A stretch of DNA of 64,000 nt, from assembly GCA_050084985.1 (NCBI GenBank), contig JBITNC010000002.1:39742001-39806000 (forward strand), written 5' to 3'. Origin of the DNA: Nageia nagi (taxonomy: Eukaryota > Pinophyta). The notes beneath the pieces are model-generated. The model was not told where the DNA came from. It ran no database searches and was given only the letters and a program-made list of their open reading frames with translations. This document shows, piece by piece, positions 11,964-23,811 of the stretch (within the stretch, counting starts at the first letter, position 1; every line of letters begins with the position of its first letter). The position numbers were made by a program, and so were the translations under genes.

Positions 11964-14580
11964 CATTATTTAATAACTATGATAAGTAATGTATGATAAG
12001 GATTATATAATATGATAAGTGTATTTGAAAACATGAAAAACATGATATGAAAATTTATTTGATAAAGCATGATATGTAAAGCATTGTACTTCAAAAAAGA
12101 TAAGTTTTATATTATAATCATGATAAGTAACTTTTATGATAAGAAACCCAATTAAGTAAATGAATCACCTATTTCACATACTATTACAAAAAAGCATATT
12201 TTATGAAAATGATTGATTTTTATCTTTACAATGCAGTGGCATTGCTTGGAACATAGCAACGTCGTTAGGATCATTTGTAATTTTTTTGAAAAGTTAGTTA
12301 TAATAAATCAAACATGCATGCATGATGCAAAAAATGATCAAACATAGAATCATTTTAAATGTATCCATTATCATAATAAAAGCTAGACATTTTATATATT
12401 AAGATGAACATAATATCTTAAAGCATAATCTAATGTCAACATATGAAACATGTTTCCCCCAATTAAGAGGAATTATATCAAGGTAATAACATGCTCCACC
12501 TTTCAGAGAGCCCTTGATAAGAGTGCCCTTCTCTTATAGAGGGACCAATGATAAAACTAATATGATAAAAATTACATAAAAAATATGATATGACAAACAT
12601 GATATAAGAAATATGATATAAAAAGAATTATATGATCAATATTATATGATAAAAAATATATGATAAGGCATGACATCATTTCACTATCAAATCGTTAAGC
12701 AAAAATCATCCAATAATATCACTAAGGCTAGAACATAATTAAATACGAAGAGCAAAAAATAAGGATTTAACCTTTTTGGCTTGAACTTATTTTAAGTCCC
12801 CAAGAACAAAGGAATTTCTAAAATATTAGAGCAATTGACCTGTTTTTGGACTAAATTTGCTGATACAAAACTAAGCCAAAAACTAAATATCATATATCAT
12901 TGTGTACCAAGCAATGTTGCATGGTAATTTCAACAAAAACTACCCAAAAATGAATTTTTTTCCATTTTAAGATTAACAATATGAAATCTAAGCTGATCAT
13001 ATGAAATTTTTGCCTAACTTTGAGCATCGATGCCTAGATTTTTCACAAAAGTTCCTCAAAAGCTTACCCCTTACCTTAGGAAAAGTATTATATATTAAAA
13101 TCTCATTACAAATATGAACTGCTAACTGAATTCCATACTCAAATGATATCATTCAAATTTTAAACATATGATATTGAATCTAATCAACTCAAATCACTAT
13201 TAATCATGCCCCTAATCCAAACTAAAAACTACCAAAACTTACTAACTAATTACACCCATCTTACTTATGAAGGTAACATTCAAATATATCATATTCATTC
13301 ATCTTAAAAATATTAGAATAATTAAATATAAAACTTATCACATCCTTAAGTTTATCAAAATCATAACATCCTCAATTTATCACATATGAAAACTCATGTC
13401 ATGGCTAATTCAATACAACTTACAGATTGACAACTTTCTTCATTGATAATAAAACTTGAAATTATGTCCATTGCCATAATTTATTCTAAAATAACTCAAA
13501 TTAACTTGAAAATTTGATGGATAAGGTTGAAACGTTCATTCATACCTTATTCTCAATTTACGTGAAGGTTTGGGAGTAACATTTTCACTTTTATAACTTT
13601 TTGATAACTTATTCAAGAATTTTTAGCTCATCCTAAGAATAAATCCAAATTCTTTGAAATCATGAAATCCAATAAACAAAACATATTCATATACCTAAAA
13701 CATGCTAATCCTCAAAGTTTGAACCTTTGATTCACTCTTTTCCATATTTTGATCTTCTTTGTTCATGATAAGCAATCTGTATAAACCTAAAATTGTCAAA
13801 AAAGATTACCAACATCCAACAAGCATAACTTTTGTTATACATATTTAATTAAGCTCATTATTTTTTGAATAATCAAGTTAGAATCATAAATTTCAAATAA
13901 AAATAATCTTAAATAATCACATTTTAAGAAAAATTATCTGATTTAGGGGCAAAAATAGACCTATTTTACATTTGCTAAACATGAAACTTAAAATGACTAT
14001 AACTTTATATTTGGAAAGAAATTTCAAGTGATTTTTTTTTGGATATTTTTTCAAGATATATCCATTCTAATCATTAAAATTTCTAGCAAAACTATTTAGA
14101 ATGTAGTGGTAATGCTCAAAATGTAGTGGCAACACTGCATTCCCTACCCCCATGAAGCAACAATTTTTTCCTACAAGCATGTTTTTTGGTCTTTCTATAA
14201 AAAATATATTTTATTTCTGATAAAAATCTTATTTTATACTATTTCAAACTTCTAATCACTTTTTGAAAAAAATTAGAAATAATTTTTTGAATTTTATGCA
14301 AAAATAAGTAATTTACAATAACTGACAAAAATGTATAAGTAACTTCAAATAATGATGATGCAACATTTGCAAAAAATTGAACTATGTATCTTGACTTCTT
14401 TAGAGTCCTGTAAGAAAAAGGACTATTAATGATCTTAAATTCTTTAGAGTCCCCAATATCAAAGGACTATCATAGAACAAAATAATGCATAACAAAATGA
14501 AATGAAACTAATGCAACTAGCATGATTATGCACCTAACAATGTAACTAGAATGCCAAAATTCAGTCCTACCCTACATGAA
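11964..14580. other. AT-rich non-coding interior of the large element
   Basis: The tract is rich in gataag / catgatatgata units and has no reading frame of note. It matches 32,547-35,160 in the right unit with scattered substitutions and small indels. I see no enzyme domain on either strand, which supports a non-autonomous element. Confidence 0.5.
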
Positions 14581-14671
14581 ATGCAAGAGAATGCATGATC
14601 AACTATCCATTTTGATATTGACATTTCTTTTTTGGAATCCATTTCTTAACAACATTTTCCTTCTTTTTAAT

Positions 14672-15694
14672 TTACATATATCCTATCATACCTCCTTCTA
14701 TTATATTTTCATCTTGATCTTTATCTTTTAAGCATTCAAATGGTCCAAATTTCTCCTTTCTAAATGTTTTCATTATTTGTTCAAATTTATCAATAATTTT
14801 ATGTTGGTGTTTCTTATTCATGATGTTGAATAATTTTTCATAATTATATAATACCATTCTCTTATTCGAATATTAAATCCTTCATCATACCAATCTTTTT
14901 TTATCAAAAACTCTTGCTAAAGGTATGTCTACCTTGTATTCTATTTTCTCTATATTTTCTAGACAAAATGGACCTAATTTTTCTTTTCTACATTTTTAAA
15001 TAAACTTAGCATATTCAATAAGAACATTGTACTTTTCAAATTTTGACATCTCCTTAAACTTATCATTATATATTATATCATTATCTAATATACTTATAGT
15101 AATCAATCATTCAACATTTAACAATTTGCTTTGATTTTGTAAGTCACTATATATAAATCTCTCCAATCAACAATATTATCATTCATTTCCTCAATATCAA
15201 CTAGGTCTATTTCATTGTAATCATCATCATAATCATAATAATAATCAAAATTACTATAAACCTCTTCATCTACTTCAAATTTCTTATTTTCATCTTCATA
15301 ATTAAATGGAACTTGGGAATAGTTACTTACCTGGATATTTGATATCCAAACCTATGGGCTAATAATTGAATGTTTTTCCTAATTATCCTTTGAATTTGCA
15401 ACATTGTTGCACCATGGAGTGACACCGCTTAGAGTATCATCGATCTCTAAGGGGCTATGGCTCTCAATTGTACTATGTTTCTTATCTCTCTCAAAAATGT
15501 TATTAACTTCTTCCTGCACTTGGATTAGATCTTGCACTTTGTATATAACATTATCACTATTACTACTAATATTTAGGACATCATCACTTACAGAACTATC
15601 ATTAGAATTAGCCTTAGCACTTATGTTGTCTAAGGAAGAATTAATTTCATCATTAGAATTAGCTTTAGCACTTGTGTTGTCTAAGGAAGAATTT
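14672..15694 (-). pseudogene. gag-like region of the large element, broken copy
   Basis: Minus-strand frames here match the right-unit gag-like region (35,265-36,469) but are shifted and interrupted. The frame at 14672-14857 contains FRKEKFGPFECLK, a module that recurs in weaker form upstream (around KEKLGPF). Near 15,602-15,694 a 51-bp segment encoding NSSLDN.SAKANSNDE is duplicated in frame, while the right unit has one copy. The N-terminal end is missing because of the deletion that fuses this frame to LTR C at about 15,695. The product family is unknown; position next to the 5' LTR is the only reason to call it gag-like. Confidence 0.45.
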
Positions 15695-16247
15695 TAAATT
15701 ACTTACATACATATGTTTTTACTTGTAATCATAAATCAAATGTTGAATTCACCCAAAATAGGATAATGGTAAATTACTCTTGAAAGCAAGACCCTTAAAT
15801 TTGTTATGAATCTAGAGGTCTCGTTGAGTTACTTCCACATAAGGACACTTGATCTTTATGGTTGTTAAGATTCTTGCTCAAGAGTTACGTTTCAAACATT
15901 GATATAGTGGCTCAAAAATTCGAGCAAGCTTTGAGTATAACGTAATCTAGATACAATAGGTGGCATTAAGAAACATCGATCAATAATGACACAATTATAT
16001 TACCACCTATCAAAGATTCTAGATTATGTCATTATTTCTCATGCACAACCTTTCCATCTTTATAGATAGTGGGTCTAGTGTGAAAGCTCCTCCTTAGGCT
16101 TATGGCGATGCAGGTCTATTTGTTATCATAAAACATGAAGATAAGTGTGCATAATGATAAAATATTTATTTGATTAAATAAATAAATTATTTTAAATACC
16201 TAAAAGGTTATTTTAATTAAATTAAAATTCTTTTTTAGGTGTTAAGA
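15695..16247 (-). mobile_element. truncated LTR C of the large element (left unit)
   Basis: It matches the right-unit LTR C from its internal block aaattacttacatacatatg onward and ends gttaaga. The first about 150 bp and the PBS are deleted; the junction shares tttaaattactta with the flanking gag-like sequence. Confidence 0.6.
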
Positions 16248-16379
16248 GTTTCTAAAAAAGTTACAAATTTAAACTATAACAAGATTCATGATAAATAACA
16301 CATTATTGTTATATCTTAAGTAAAATTTGGAACTAACACATAATAAAAAATATTAGTATCATGAAATAGTCCAAAAGAA

Positions 16380-16981
16380 ACTAAGACCAAGAGAGTACGA
16401 GGTTACATCTTCACTTGATTTTACCTCACAATAGTGAAGATGAACCTCCAAAGATGTTGAAGAGAAGGATCTAATATTAGTTGAAGGAATCAAGCCTACA
16501 AGACTAAATCCCAAATCACCCAAGATCACATGAAGACTCTCTCAATTCTTTAAATATTAAGAACACAAACTCAAAGTAGCATTCACCAAGATGATACAAA
16601 TGTAAAGTGGTTCCTCCAATAATGGGAGTACATCCACTAATCTAAGATCTTATTCTCAAAGGGCACTCTCTTACAACAACTCTTTCTCACTTCTCCTACA
16701 ACCTAAAGAAGAGCATAAATTTGCTACAAATTTAAGTGGGTGATCTTAAGGATAGGGCTCTCTATTTATAGGTCAAAATCCTCCCTTGGATCACCCTTTT
16801 AACTATTGTACAATTTTCATATCATGCATCACCCTTTTACCCAAGAGCCATGCATATGAGATGGAGTGTAAGACAAACTACATGATCATATTCACTAAAT
16901 ATTTAAGGTATCTAGTAATACCCTAAAGTATTAAGTGAATTACATTAAGATACTTTACAATAATGCATTACATATTCCAAC
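16380..16981 (-). mobile_element. copia leader/PBS/LTR remnant (left unit)
   Basis: A leader tail with gaagatgaacctccaaag is followed by a decayed PBS (gatctaatatta) and an LTR from about 16,482 to 16,981. The LTR contains ggttcctcc..atgggagtacatccac and a minus-strand TATA box at about 16,761-16,771, as in the Copia-2 LTR. It belongs to the same broad family but is older. The right-unit copy is 47,390-48,003. Confidence 0.6.
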
Positions 16982-18300
16982 TAGTACCTTACCATACATG
17001 GTGCTTTTTCTTTTCTATAGTAGTTCATGCACCTTAAGTATCATTGGTACCATTATTAACATATTGGCTCGCTATAAGTTGAGCAACTAGAGCTAGCATC
17101 TTATTCACTACCATAGTGTGTGCTTTAAATTAACCTTCTATAAGGGGGAAATCCTTTATTTTAGTCTTCATAAATTGAAAATGATAATTTTTTTTGGGAA
17201 GAATATAGAATAACTTTTTACAGTAAGAAAACTAACCAATTTTAACCATCTTTAGATATATCTACTTTAACATAACATCTTTAATAAGGGTGAACCCCAT
17301 CGAACCTTGGTTGCTCAACACAAACAAATATGCATATAGGTATGGTAATATTTTCAAGCAAGAGCTAAAGTGGGATTGGGAGACCAATAAGTTTAACCCA
17401 AAATGGGACTTCCAAAGGAGCACCATCCTTGATAGAGAAATCTCAAGTTCATGGTTGAAACACCAAGAGTGAGTTCCAAACATACCATAGGTCATGGTCA
17501 AAGATCGAATTTGCATGGGTTTCATTAGAAAAATGAAATAAAAATAACCCTTTCATGAGGTTTTGTATCCCACAAACCTCAATGCCATACAATGTCTAGT
17601 TTTGTATCCAGCTACAAATGATTGAATCTATAGGGATACAACCAAGGAAATACCCTATGAGGGTGTGCTTTTCTAGCTAACCATAAGCTTGATTAAAGTC
17701 ATCAATAGGAATAACATTATTGGTAACAGAGGGATTACCTTGTGGAATACCTTTGGGATAAATTTTTGAGGTTCCTTATTCGACACCATTTATCCTTCCT
17801 ATTACTCCAACATGAGTTGAAGTTATTGTTTTAGTAGTTTTCATATTAAAAGGCTAAACACTAGTAAGGCAGTGAAAAAAATTAATTTGGCACTCAAAGC
17901 CAAAGCAAGATGTACTTCCTACACTACTTTTCAAGTAGTTTAAAAACCCTTATTCAAGTACAAATATTTGGCTCATGCACCAAAGGTCTTCTCCTTAAAG
18001 AACAAACTCCATAAAAGCTATATTTTAAAGAATGATGATTGTTGTAACCATTTTAAAACTATTATAATTTTTTAAATATTAGAACATTTTTCAAATACAT
18101 ACATTATAAATCAATAATGAATATCCCTTCATGTAATAAATAATTTTGTAACATTTAATGTTTATACCCTTATCAATTGAAAGTTTTGAAATTTACATTT
18201 TTTATCTTTTCATAATCACATAATTTTTTTAATCAATGAGATTTTAAATACTTAATAAATTTTTTAAATAAATAGAATAAATTAAAAGAGTTATTTAAAT
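16982..18300. other. unassigned DNA with an open frame shared by both units
   Basis: Opposed open frames lie at 17290-17472 (plus, reading MNPIEPWLLN) and 17262-17525 (minus). The plus frame is preserved at 48254-48472, where it reads VNPIEPWLLN instead, so the starting Met is not conserved. No domain is recognised. The rest is AT-rich, with no gene evident. Confidence 0.3.
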
Positions 18301-18395
18301 AAATTTTATGTTGTCAAATTAATTCTACCTCATAAATATTTAATAATTTTGTTGTAATGTTAATATTTTGATTTTGTTTAGGTTCAATCGTGAGG

Positions 18396-18484
18396 CAAAC
18401 TATTCTAGGAATCTCCTCATGGATATCAGTAGGGTAAACTTTTAAAATCTCCTCATGGATATCAATAGGGTAAACTTTTAAAAT
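18396..18484. repeat. short tandem duplication present only in left unit
   Basis: The segment aatctcctcatggatatca followed by gtagggtaaacttttaaa occurs twice in a row here but once at about 49,430-49,465. This is a small indel difference between the units. Confidence 0.6.
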
Positions 18485-18540
18485 CTCCTTCATCGACCTA
18501 ATAGTTTTGTCTAGAGAGTACAATGATAACTGAGGTGTAG

Positions 18541-18645
18541 CTGAAATGTAACCAAATTACAACATGTTAGACCAACGATTTTAAATTTCAAACTTGAGAC
18601 CTCCTATAGAAGAGTCAAAGCTTAAACCATTGTATTCTCCCGTTG
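18541..18645 (-). mobile_element. tRNA-like SINE head (candidate)
   Basis: Read on the minus strand it starts near ggagaatacaatggtttaag, with an A-box-like TGGTTTAAGC and, about 35 bases later, a B-box-like ggtctcaagtttgaa. This spacing fits a decayed tRNA-derived SINE. The right unit has a matching block near 49,515-49,620. No poly(A) tail or target duplication is visible. Confidence 0.35.
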
Positions 18646-18730
18646 AAGGAAATATTTTGATTTGTTTCATTATTCATCATTTTATTAATCAATAACATAC
18701 ATATAAATTAAGATTACAATTTAAGAACCC

Positions 18731-18815
18731 TATGGGGGTGGTGCAACGGTGGGCTTGGCGATGATACATTGACCAGTCTCGTTCCAACCTACAGGTGTGT
18801 GAGTAATTAGAGTAG
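18731..18815 (+). other. second tRNA-like block, different in the two units
   Basis: The segment tatgggggtggtgcaacggt ends in a B-box-like gttccaacc. The right unit keeps only its beginning (about 49,712-49,750) and then jumps to sequence matching 18,905. It is a candidate SINE fragment with a deletion in the right unit, not a functional tRNA gene. Confidence 0.25.
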
Positions 18816-19221
18816 CATATAAAAAAAAAATTACAATTTAAGTATTTTAATAAAAAAACTAATAAAATATTACATTTGTATTAAATCTAACATCTTGTTT
18901 TAAAAATAAATCTATATTTATATATAAATTTATAATAAAACTAAAATATATTATTTATGATTGAAATTATTATAGAATAAAAATAAAAATAATGAAAACA
19001 AATCATCGTCATAATCAAAATTCAAATTCAAATTTCATCAAATTTAAAAATTATTATTTTTATATACATTTAACGAAATTCAACTTTCACAAAATTTAAA
19101 AATTATTACTTTGATATGAATTTAATAAAAAAGCACTCATCAAAATTATATAATAAACTCAAAGAAATTATTAGACTTAAAACATGTACATGTAATATAT
19201 GTATAAACTCAAAACAAATTA

Positions 19222-19540
19222 TTGTACTTCTTCAAAGATAGATATATTCTATCAAGAAAGTTTCAATGCATAGTCTCGTATCCCAATGTTCATGATTCAT
19301 GGAATGATGCACGCATAAACAATCGCAAAGGCCAAAATGTTGATAAGAGACATCAAACCTACACACCTCTCTCCTATATCCTCATCTTTTTGTACAAAAT
19401 CTTTATCTTCCTCTTAAATATTTGTCTCTTCATCTTGAAAACATAAGCTTTAATTTTCAACACCCGGAATTATCTCAAATTTATTCATTTGTACAAGCTT
19501 AACTTTTCAACTGTAAGATTTGCGTATCTTTGTTACCACT
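19222..19540 (+). other. tract nearly identical between duplication units
   Basis: From 19,222 to about 19,540 I count one difference against 50,063-50,381, far fewer than in surrounding DNA or in ACS exon 4. An open frame of 74 codons (19222-19446) encodes the same residues in both units, but it begins with TTG and contains no internal Met, so it is not convincing as a protein gene. The tract could be a constrained non-coding element, a gene-converted patch or chance. Confidence 0.4.
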
Positions 19541-19815
19541 ATAATAATGCTTATGCTTTGAAGATTGCTTTCAAACCAAGTACACGAATGGAAATTGTCT
19601 TAGATGAGTGTGTCCTTTTATTCTGTCAAATGTATGAACATTTGTCCTTACGAAACTTATCCATAAACCATATGCAATGCACTTTGTTGTTAGTCATTTT
19701 TATTTTCTTAGATATTCTATTCAAGAAGGGAGGAAATAATAAAATATTTTATGTATTGAATTTATTAATTTTGATTTAATAATTTATAGAAAATTTTAAT
19801 TTGCAGGAAGAGTTA

Positions 19816-20697
19816 AAATTTAGATGTATTATATTTGTGGAAGAAAAACTAATAAAATAAATCATTTTCATAATTAATGTTTGAATTTAAAATCTAATAA
19901 TTTTCCTTGTATAAAAATAAAATATATATAAAATTTAGATGTATTATATTTATGGAAGATAAACTAACAAAATAAATCATTTTCATAATTAAAGTTTGAA
20001 TTTTAAACCTAATAACTATTTTTGTATAAAAATAGAATATATATAAAATTTAGATGTATTATATTTATGAAAGACAAACTAATAAAATAAATCATTTTCA
20101 TAATTAAAGTTTGAATTTAAAACCTAATAACTTTCTTTGTATAAAAATAGAATATATATAAAATTTATATGTGTTATATTTATTGAAGACAAACTAACAA
20201 AATAAATCATTTTCATGATTAAAGTTTGAATTTAAAACTAATAACTTTCTTTGTATAAAAATAAAATATGTTTAAAATTTAGATGTATTATATTTATGGA
20301 AGACAAACTAACAAAATAAATCATTTTCATAATTAAAGTTTGAATTTAAAACCTAATAACTTTCTTTGTATCAAAATAGAATATATATAAAATTTAGATG
20401 TATTATATTTATGGAAGACAAACTAACAAAATAAATCATTTTCATAATTAAAGTTTGAATTTAAAACCTAATAACTTTCTTTGTATAAAAATATAATATA
20501 TATAAAATTTAGATGTATTATATTTATGGAAGACAAGCTAACAAAATAAATCATTTTCATAATTAAAGTTTGAATTTAAAAACTAATAACTTTCTTTGTA
20601 TAAAATAATAATATATATAAAATTTAGATGTATTATATTTATGGAAGACAAGCTAATAAAATAAATGATTTTCATAATTAAAATTTGAAATTAAAAC
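19816..20697. repeat. 115-bp minisatellite, 8 units
   Basis: Units begin with aaatttagatgtattata at 19816, 19931, 20046, 20161, 20275, 20390, 20505 and 20620; the period is 115 bp (one 114). The last unit is incomplete and passes into a short repeat around aaattaaaaccccatatata (two copies, about 20,680-20,750). The right unit has only two full units and a partial third. Confidence 0.85.
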
Positions 20698-20759
20698 CCC
20701 ATATATATAAACAAATTAAAAATTTGAAATTAAAACCCCATATATATAAATGAATTAAA

Positions 20760-22963
20760 AATTTTAGAACTCCATCTACTATTCTAATTACTTGAACTAT
20801 AAATTATAAGAAAATTTACTTTTACAAAATAAATTGTCTTTTCATTATAAACTTTCTTTCATTTTCTTTTCTTTTTTTTTAATGAAAGTCATCATGTTGA
20901 TAAGAAATAAAAAATCATAGGAGTCTAGCTTCTATAAGAAATAGAAAATTGCAGGAGTCTAGCTTCCTTTAAATTTTTCTAAGATTTGGATTTAACTTTT
21001 GATAAGATTTATATAATACCATCGAAATTTAATAAGATTTTATGTGATACAAATTAAAGATGTTCGAACCTAGATCTTTAAAATTTTAAAAATATGAAAG
21101 ATCCATATTCAAATCTTGTGTTGAAACATACTAAAAATTCTATAAAATTAATGGTAAATACCAAAGAAGTAAAAGTAAATCTAATTCTAAAAATTTGTTA
21201 ACTTTCTCATAAAAAAACATTACACTATCTCTTTCAACTTCCATTTGAATGGTTCACTTCCTTGACAATTAAGATATCTTTGGTTTGAAATGAAAATAGT
21301 AGATTTGACAGAAAAGATATAAAGGTTAGGTGCAAACTCCGAGCGAGTTAAGGAATAGATATGAAAGTTACAGGTGACTTGGGATAGTTTTTTGAAAACA
21401 CAAATTCCTCTCTGATCCCAACTCTCAATCAGAGATGCTTCCATGGAGATTCAACGGTCATCATAATTCCATTTTATAATAATTTCAATAAGGATCGTAC
21501 TTCAAACTAGTGCTTCAAAAGTCCACACTGGTAATCTTGATGCGTGGATGATGGACTACAGTCATTTGACTCAGACGATTATGATATTAACTTTAGACCA
21601 GACATGTCCAAACTTTTTACTCTTCTACCCGACAAACTAATCGTAAACAGTACTTTACTGGGATGAAAAAGGCAGACATATGACCACAAATTCCACTCAC
21701 CACGTCCCCTTTGTCCATCCGTTTATAAGTCTACCCCTCTATTTTATTTATTCGATTCGTTGGAAATTTGGAATGTTTTCCAAGATTTATTTTGTGACAT
21801 GGACGTTAATAGTCCACCTCGACCTCCAGATCAAGAAAAGCTGCCTTCTGTATTACTTACACATCACGATTATTTAGACCACCTTCCATGTCCACAGTAA
21901 AATTTTAGGGTTTAATTATCAATATCCTCTGTACCGTCAAGTTAGCATGTGGAGACAAAACGTCGGCTGCAATCCTAATCAGCGTTTTGCAGGCCTTTGA
22001 ACACTGATTTGGCACGTCATCTTTAGGAAGCTTTTCATAAGCTTTGATTCATACTGAAATCTGGGGGTAGGTTTACCTAAAATTTCACGATAAGTACTTG
22101 CGCACTAGGTCGGTGCCGTGCTAATACCCAGAACAGCGACGTGCCAAGATTTCCTCCAGAATGGGAAGATGCAGAGTCAGCTTTAGGACGAATAAGTTGT
22201 TCTGTTATTACAAACTTGGAAGTTTAGTAGCATTAAATGGACTTTTGTCCCAAAGATATATTCCTTTTGTCAACTTGGCTGCTGAAATCTTTCATTTTGT
22301 GGAGCAGATTGCAGCTGTAATGGAAAAAAACACTTAAGGGTGACAACTATATAAATGGGTGTAGATGGAGATGGAAAATGGACAGAATCAACACTATCAA
22401 ACTTGACTTTCCCTTCCAAGTAGTTTGTCCCCGTTGCATAACTTAAAAAAGTTTGTCTATGAATCTCTTTGACATGTATATAAACATTATACTTTCTTAA
22501 AAAAGAAATAATGAATGTCCCATTGGAATTGAAATGGCAAATTCGTAGTTGTTGGATTCTCTTAGATACAGCAATCAAATAAATGCCTTCATGTCAACAT
22601 GTGTCTATTTTTTTAGGTTTCTATGTTAGAGTACTTCTTAAGGAAATAGACAATAGCTTAGTTCCATTGATCGATAAAGTTGAGCAACAAAACCACCCAC
22701 TAGCACAGCACACCGGTTTCTTTCTCAAATCAAGGGTCTTACATTGGAAACATAAAAGCCAAGTGATATTCGTTCAACATCGGAAGTTTCAGCAGTAACT
22801 TCAAAAGAATAGCAGAAAGTTACGGACAGATGTGCTTCTTAAAATAATTAATAATATTCCAAACAAATATCAATACATCATTTACATATTTACAACATAA
22901 TATATTAAGTTTAAAAATATGCAAAAGGTGAATCATATTTAACGTCCCCAGAATAGTATTCTT
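20760..22963. other. 3' flank of the truncated ACS copy
   Basis: There is no gene here. The sequence matches the right unit at 50,960-54,015, except that about 870 bp (52,617-53,484) is missing after ttcccttccaagtagttt and about 30 bp is missing near 21,790. Open frames on either strand (for example 22270-22578, 22583-22798) differ in start, length and frame between units and are not supported. The near-gene part (about 21,400-22,400) is the least AT-rich and best conserved. Confidence 0.4.
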
Positions 22964-23811
22964 TCAAATTGAAGGTTTGTTCATTGCTTCCAATTTCCTT
23001 GCAAGAGTCTGAAATCGATCCAATGCAACTTCCATGGTAGTTTTGTTCATATCAGCAAAACAGACCCGAAACCAGCCAGTCTCTTTGCAATTGAAAGAAG
23101 ACCTGGGAGAAATATTTAATCTCGCTTCATATAATATAATATTCCAGAGCTCTAACTCTCCCTGTAAATAATGTGACGGAAGAAGATAGCGCATGTCAAC
23201 CCAGCAGAAAAGACCTGCGTTCCCTTCCAAGTGCTTAATACCCGCTCGACGAAGCCCTGAGACTATCAACCCATGCCTTTCTTTTAATCTTCTCTTGTTC
23301 TCTTGTATGTAGCTATTTACGAAGCTGGAATCCGAAAGCATGGTGGCTAATAAATGCTGTGTCTGAGAAGAAACCATGCAGAAACTTGACGACAGTTTCG
23401 TTGTAAGAATATATTGCGCCAACTCTGAAGCCCGGGAGGCCCAGGTCCTTGGACAAACTGTAGACTATGTGGACATTGTCTGGGTTGCAGTTGGATTGAG
23501 CCACAATTTCTGCAATGCTGTGAAATTTGGGAGAAGAGAAGACAGATCCTGAGTATATTTCATCACAAACAAGATGTATTTTTTTCCTCTAAGAGAAAGA
23601 TAGAAGCATCTTTAGTGTCTCCTCGCTTGATGTGGTGCCCAGGGGGTTGCATGGGTTTGTTATGAAAATTCCTCTCACGTTTTTGTTTCTGCTCTGGGCT
23701 TCGTTGTAGGCCAATTCAAGCGCAGATTCAGTGATTTGGAAATTGTTTGAGCTGTAACAATGGATCGGTGCAATCTCCACCCCGGTTCGCCACCTCAAAT
23801 CTGTATCAAAC
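22964..23811 (-). pseudogene. truncated ACC synthase copy (exon 4 only)
   Basis: The minus strand carries ACS exon 4 and the start of intron 3, but exons 1-3 are absent because the duplication unit ends at 23,855. The PLP-lysine block ([18 protein letters not shown]), DEIYSGS and [10 protein letters not shown] are still readable. Three further lesions mark it dead: an in-frame TAG at 23589-23591 where the intact copy has Gln, a 20-bp deletion between 23,390 and 23,391 that shifts the frame and removes the conserved ARRM block, and residue changes at otherwise conserved sites (SPGTSF to SPRSSF, KEPGW to KETGW). It could still be transcribed as antisense or fusion RNA. The intact source-like copy is at 54,016-55,868. 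Confidence 0.95.

Larger units (their letters stand above)
9326..16247 (-). mobile_element. large non-autonomous LTR retrotransposon, left-unit copy
   Basis: LTR A (9326-10028, about 703 bp, starts tgttataa) and the truncated LTR C (about 15,695-16,247) bound a 5.7-kb interior without reverse transcriptase, integrase or RNase H. The 5' LTR is C because, in the right-unit copy, a PBS-like TGGTGAACC lies two bases inside it on the minus strand. A purine tract (minus strand AAAGTGGGG, near 10,033) lies next to LTR A. The interior carries one gag-like region near LTR C and tandem repeats near LTR A. This fits a LARD-like element mobilised by another element's enzymes. A deletion of about 590 bp removed the start of LTR C and the N-terminal part of the gag-like frame here. 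Confidence 0.6.

Noticed and set aside
19489-19779. 96-codon plus-strand frame after the conserved tract
   Set aside because: Right-unit equivalent is broken by substitutions and a small insertion, so the frame is not maintained.
21902-21914. telo-box-like tttagggtttaa
   Set aside because: A single short motif, common by chance in AT-rich plant DNA, and far from the promoter of the adjacent gene.
22270-22578. 102-codon minus-strand frame downstream of the ACS fragment
   Set aside because: The corresponding right-unit sequence does not preserve the frame (interrupted by the extra 870 bp), and the residues show no domain.
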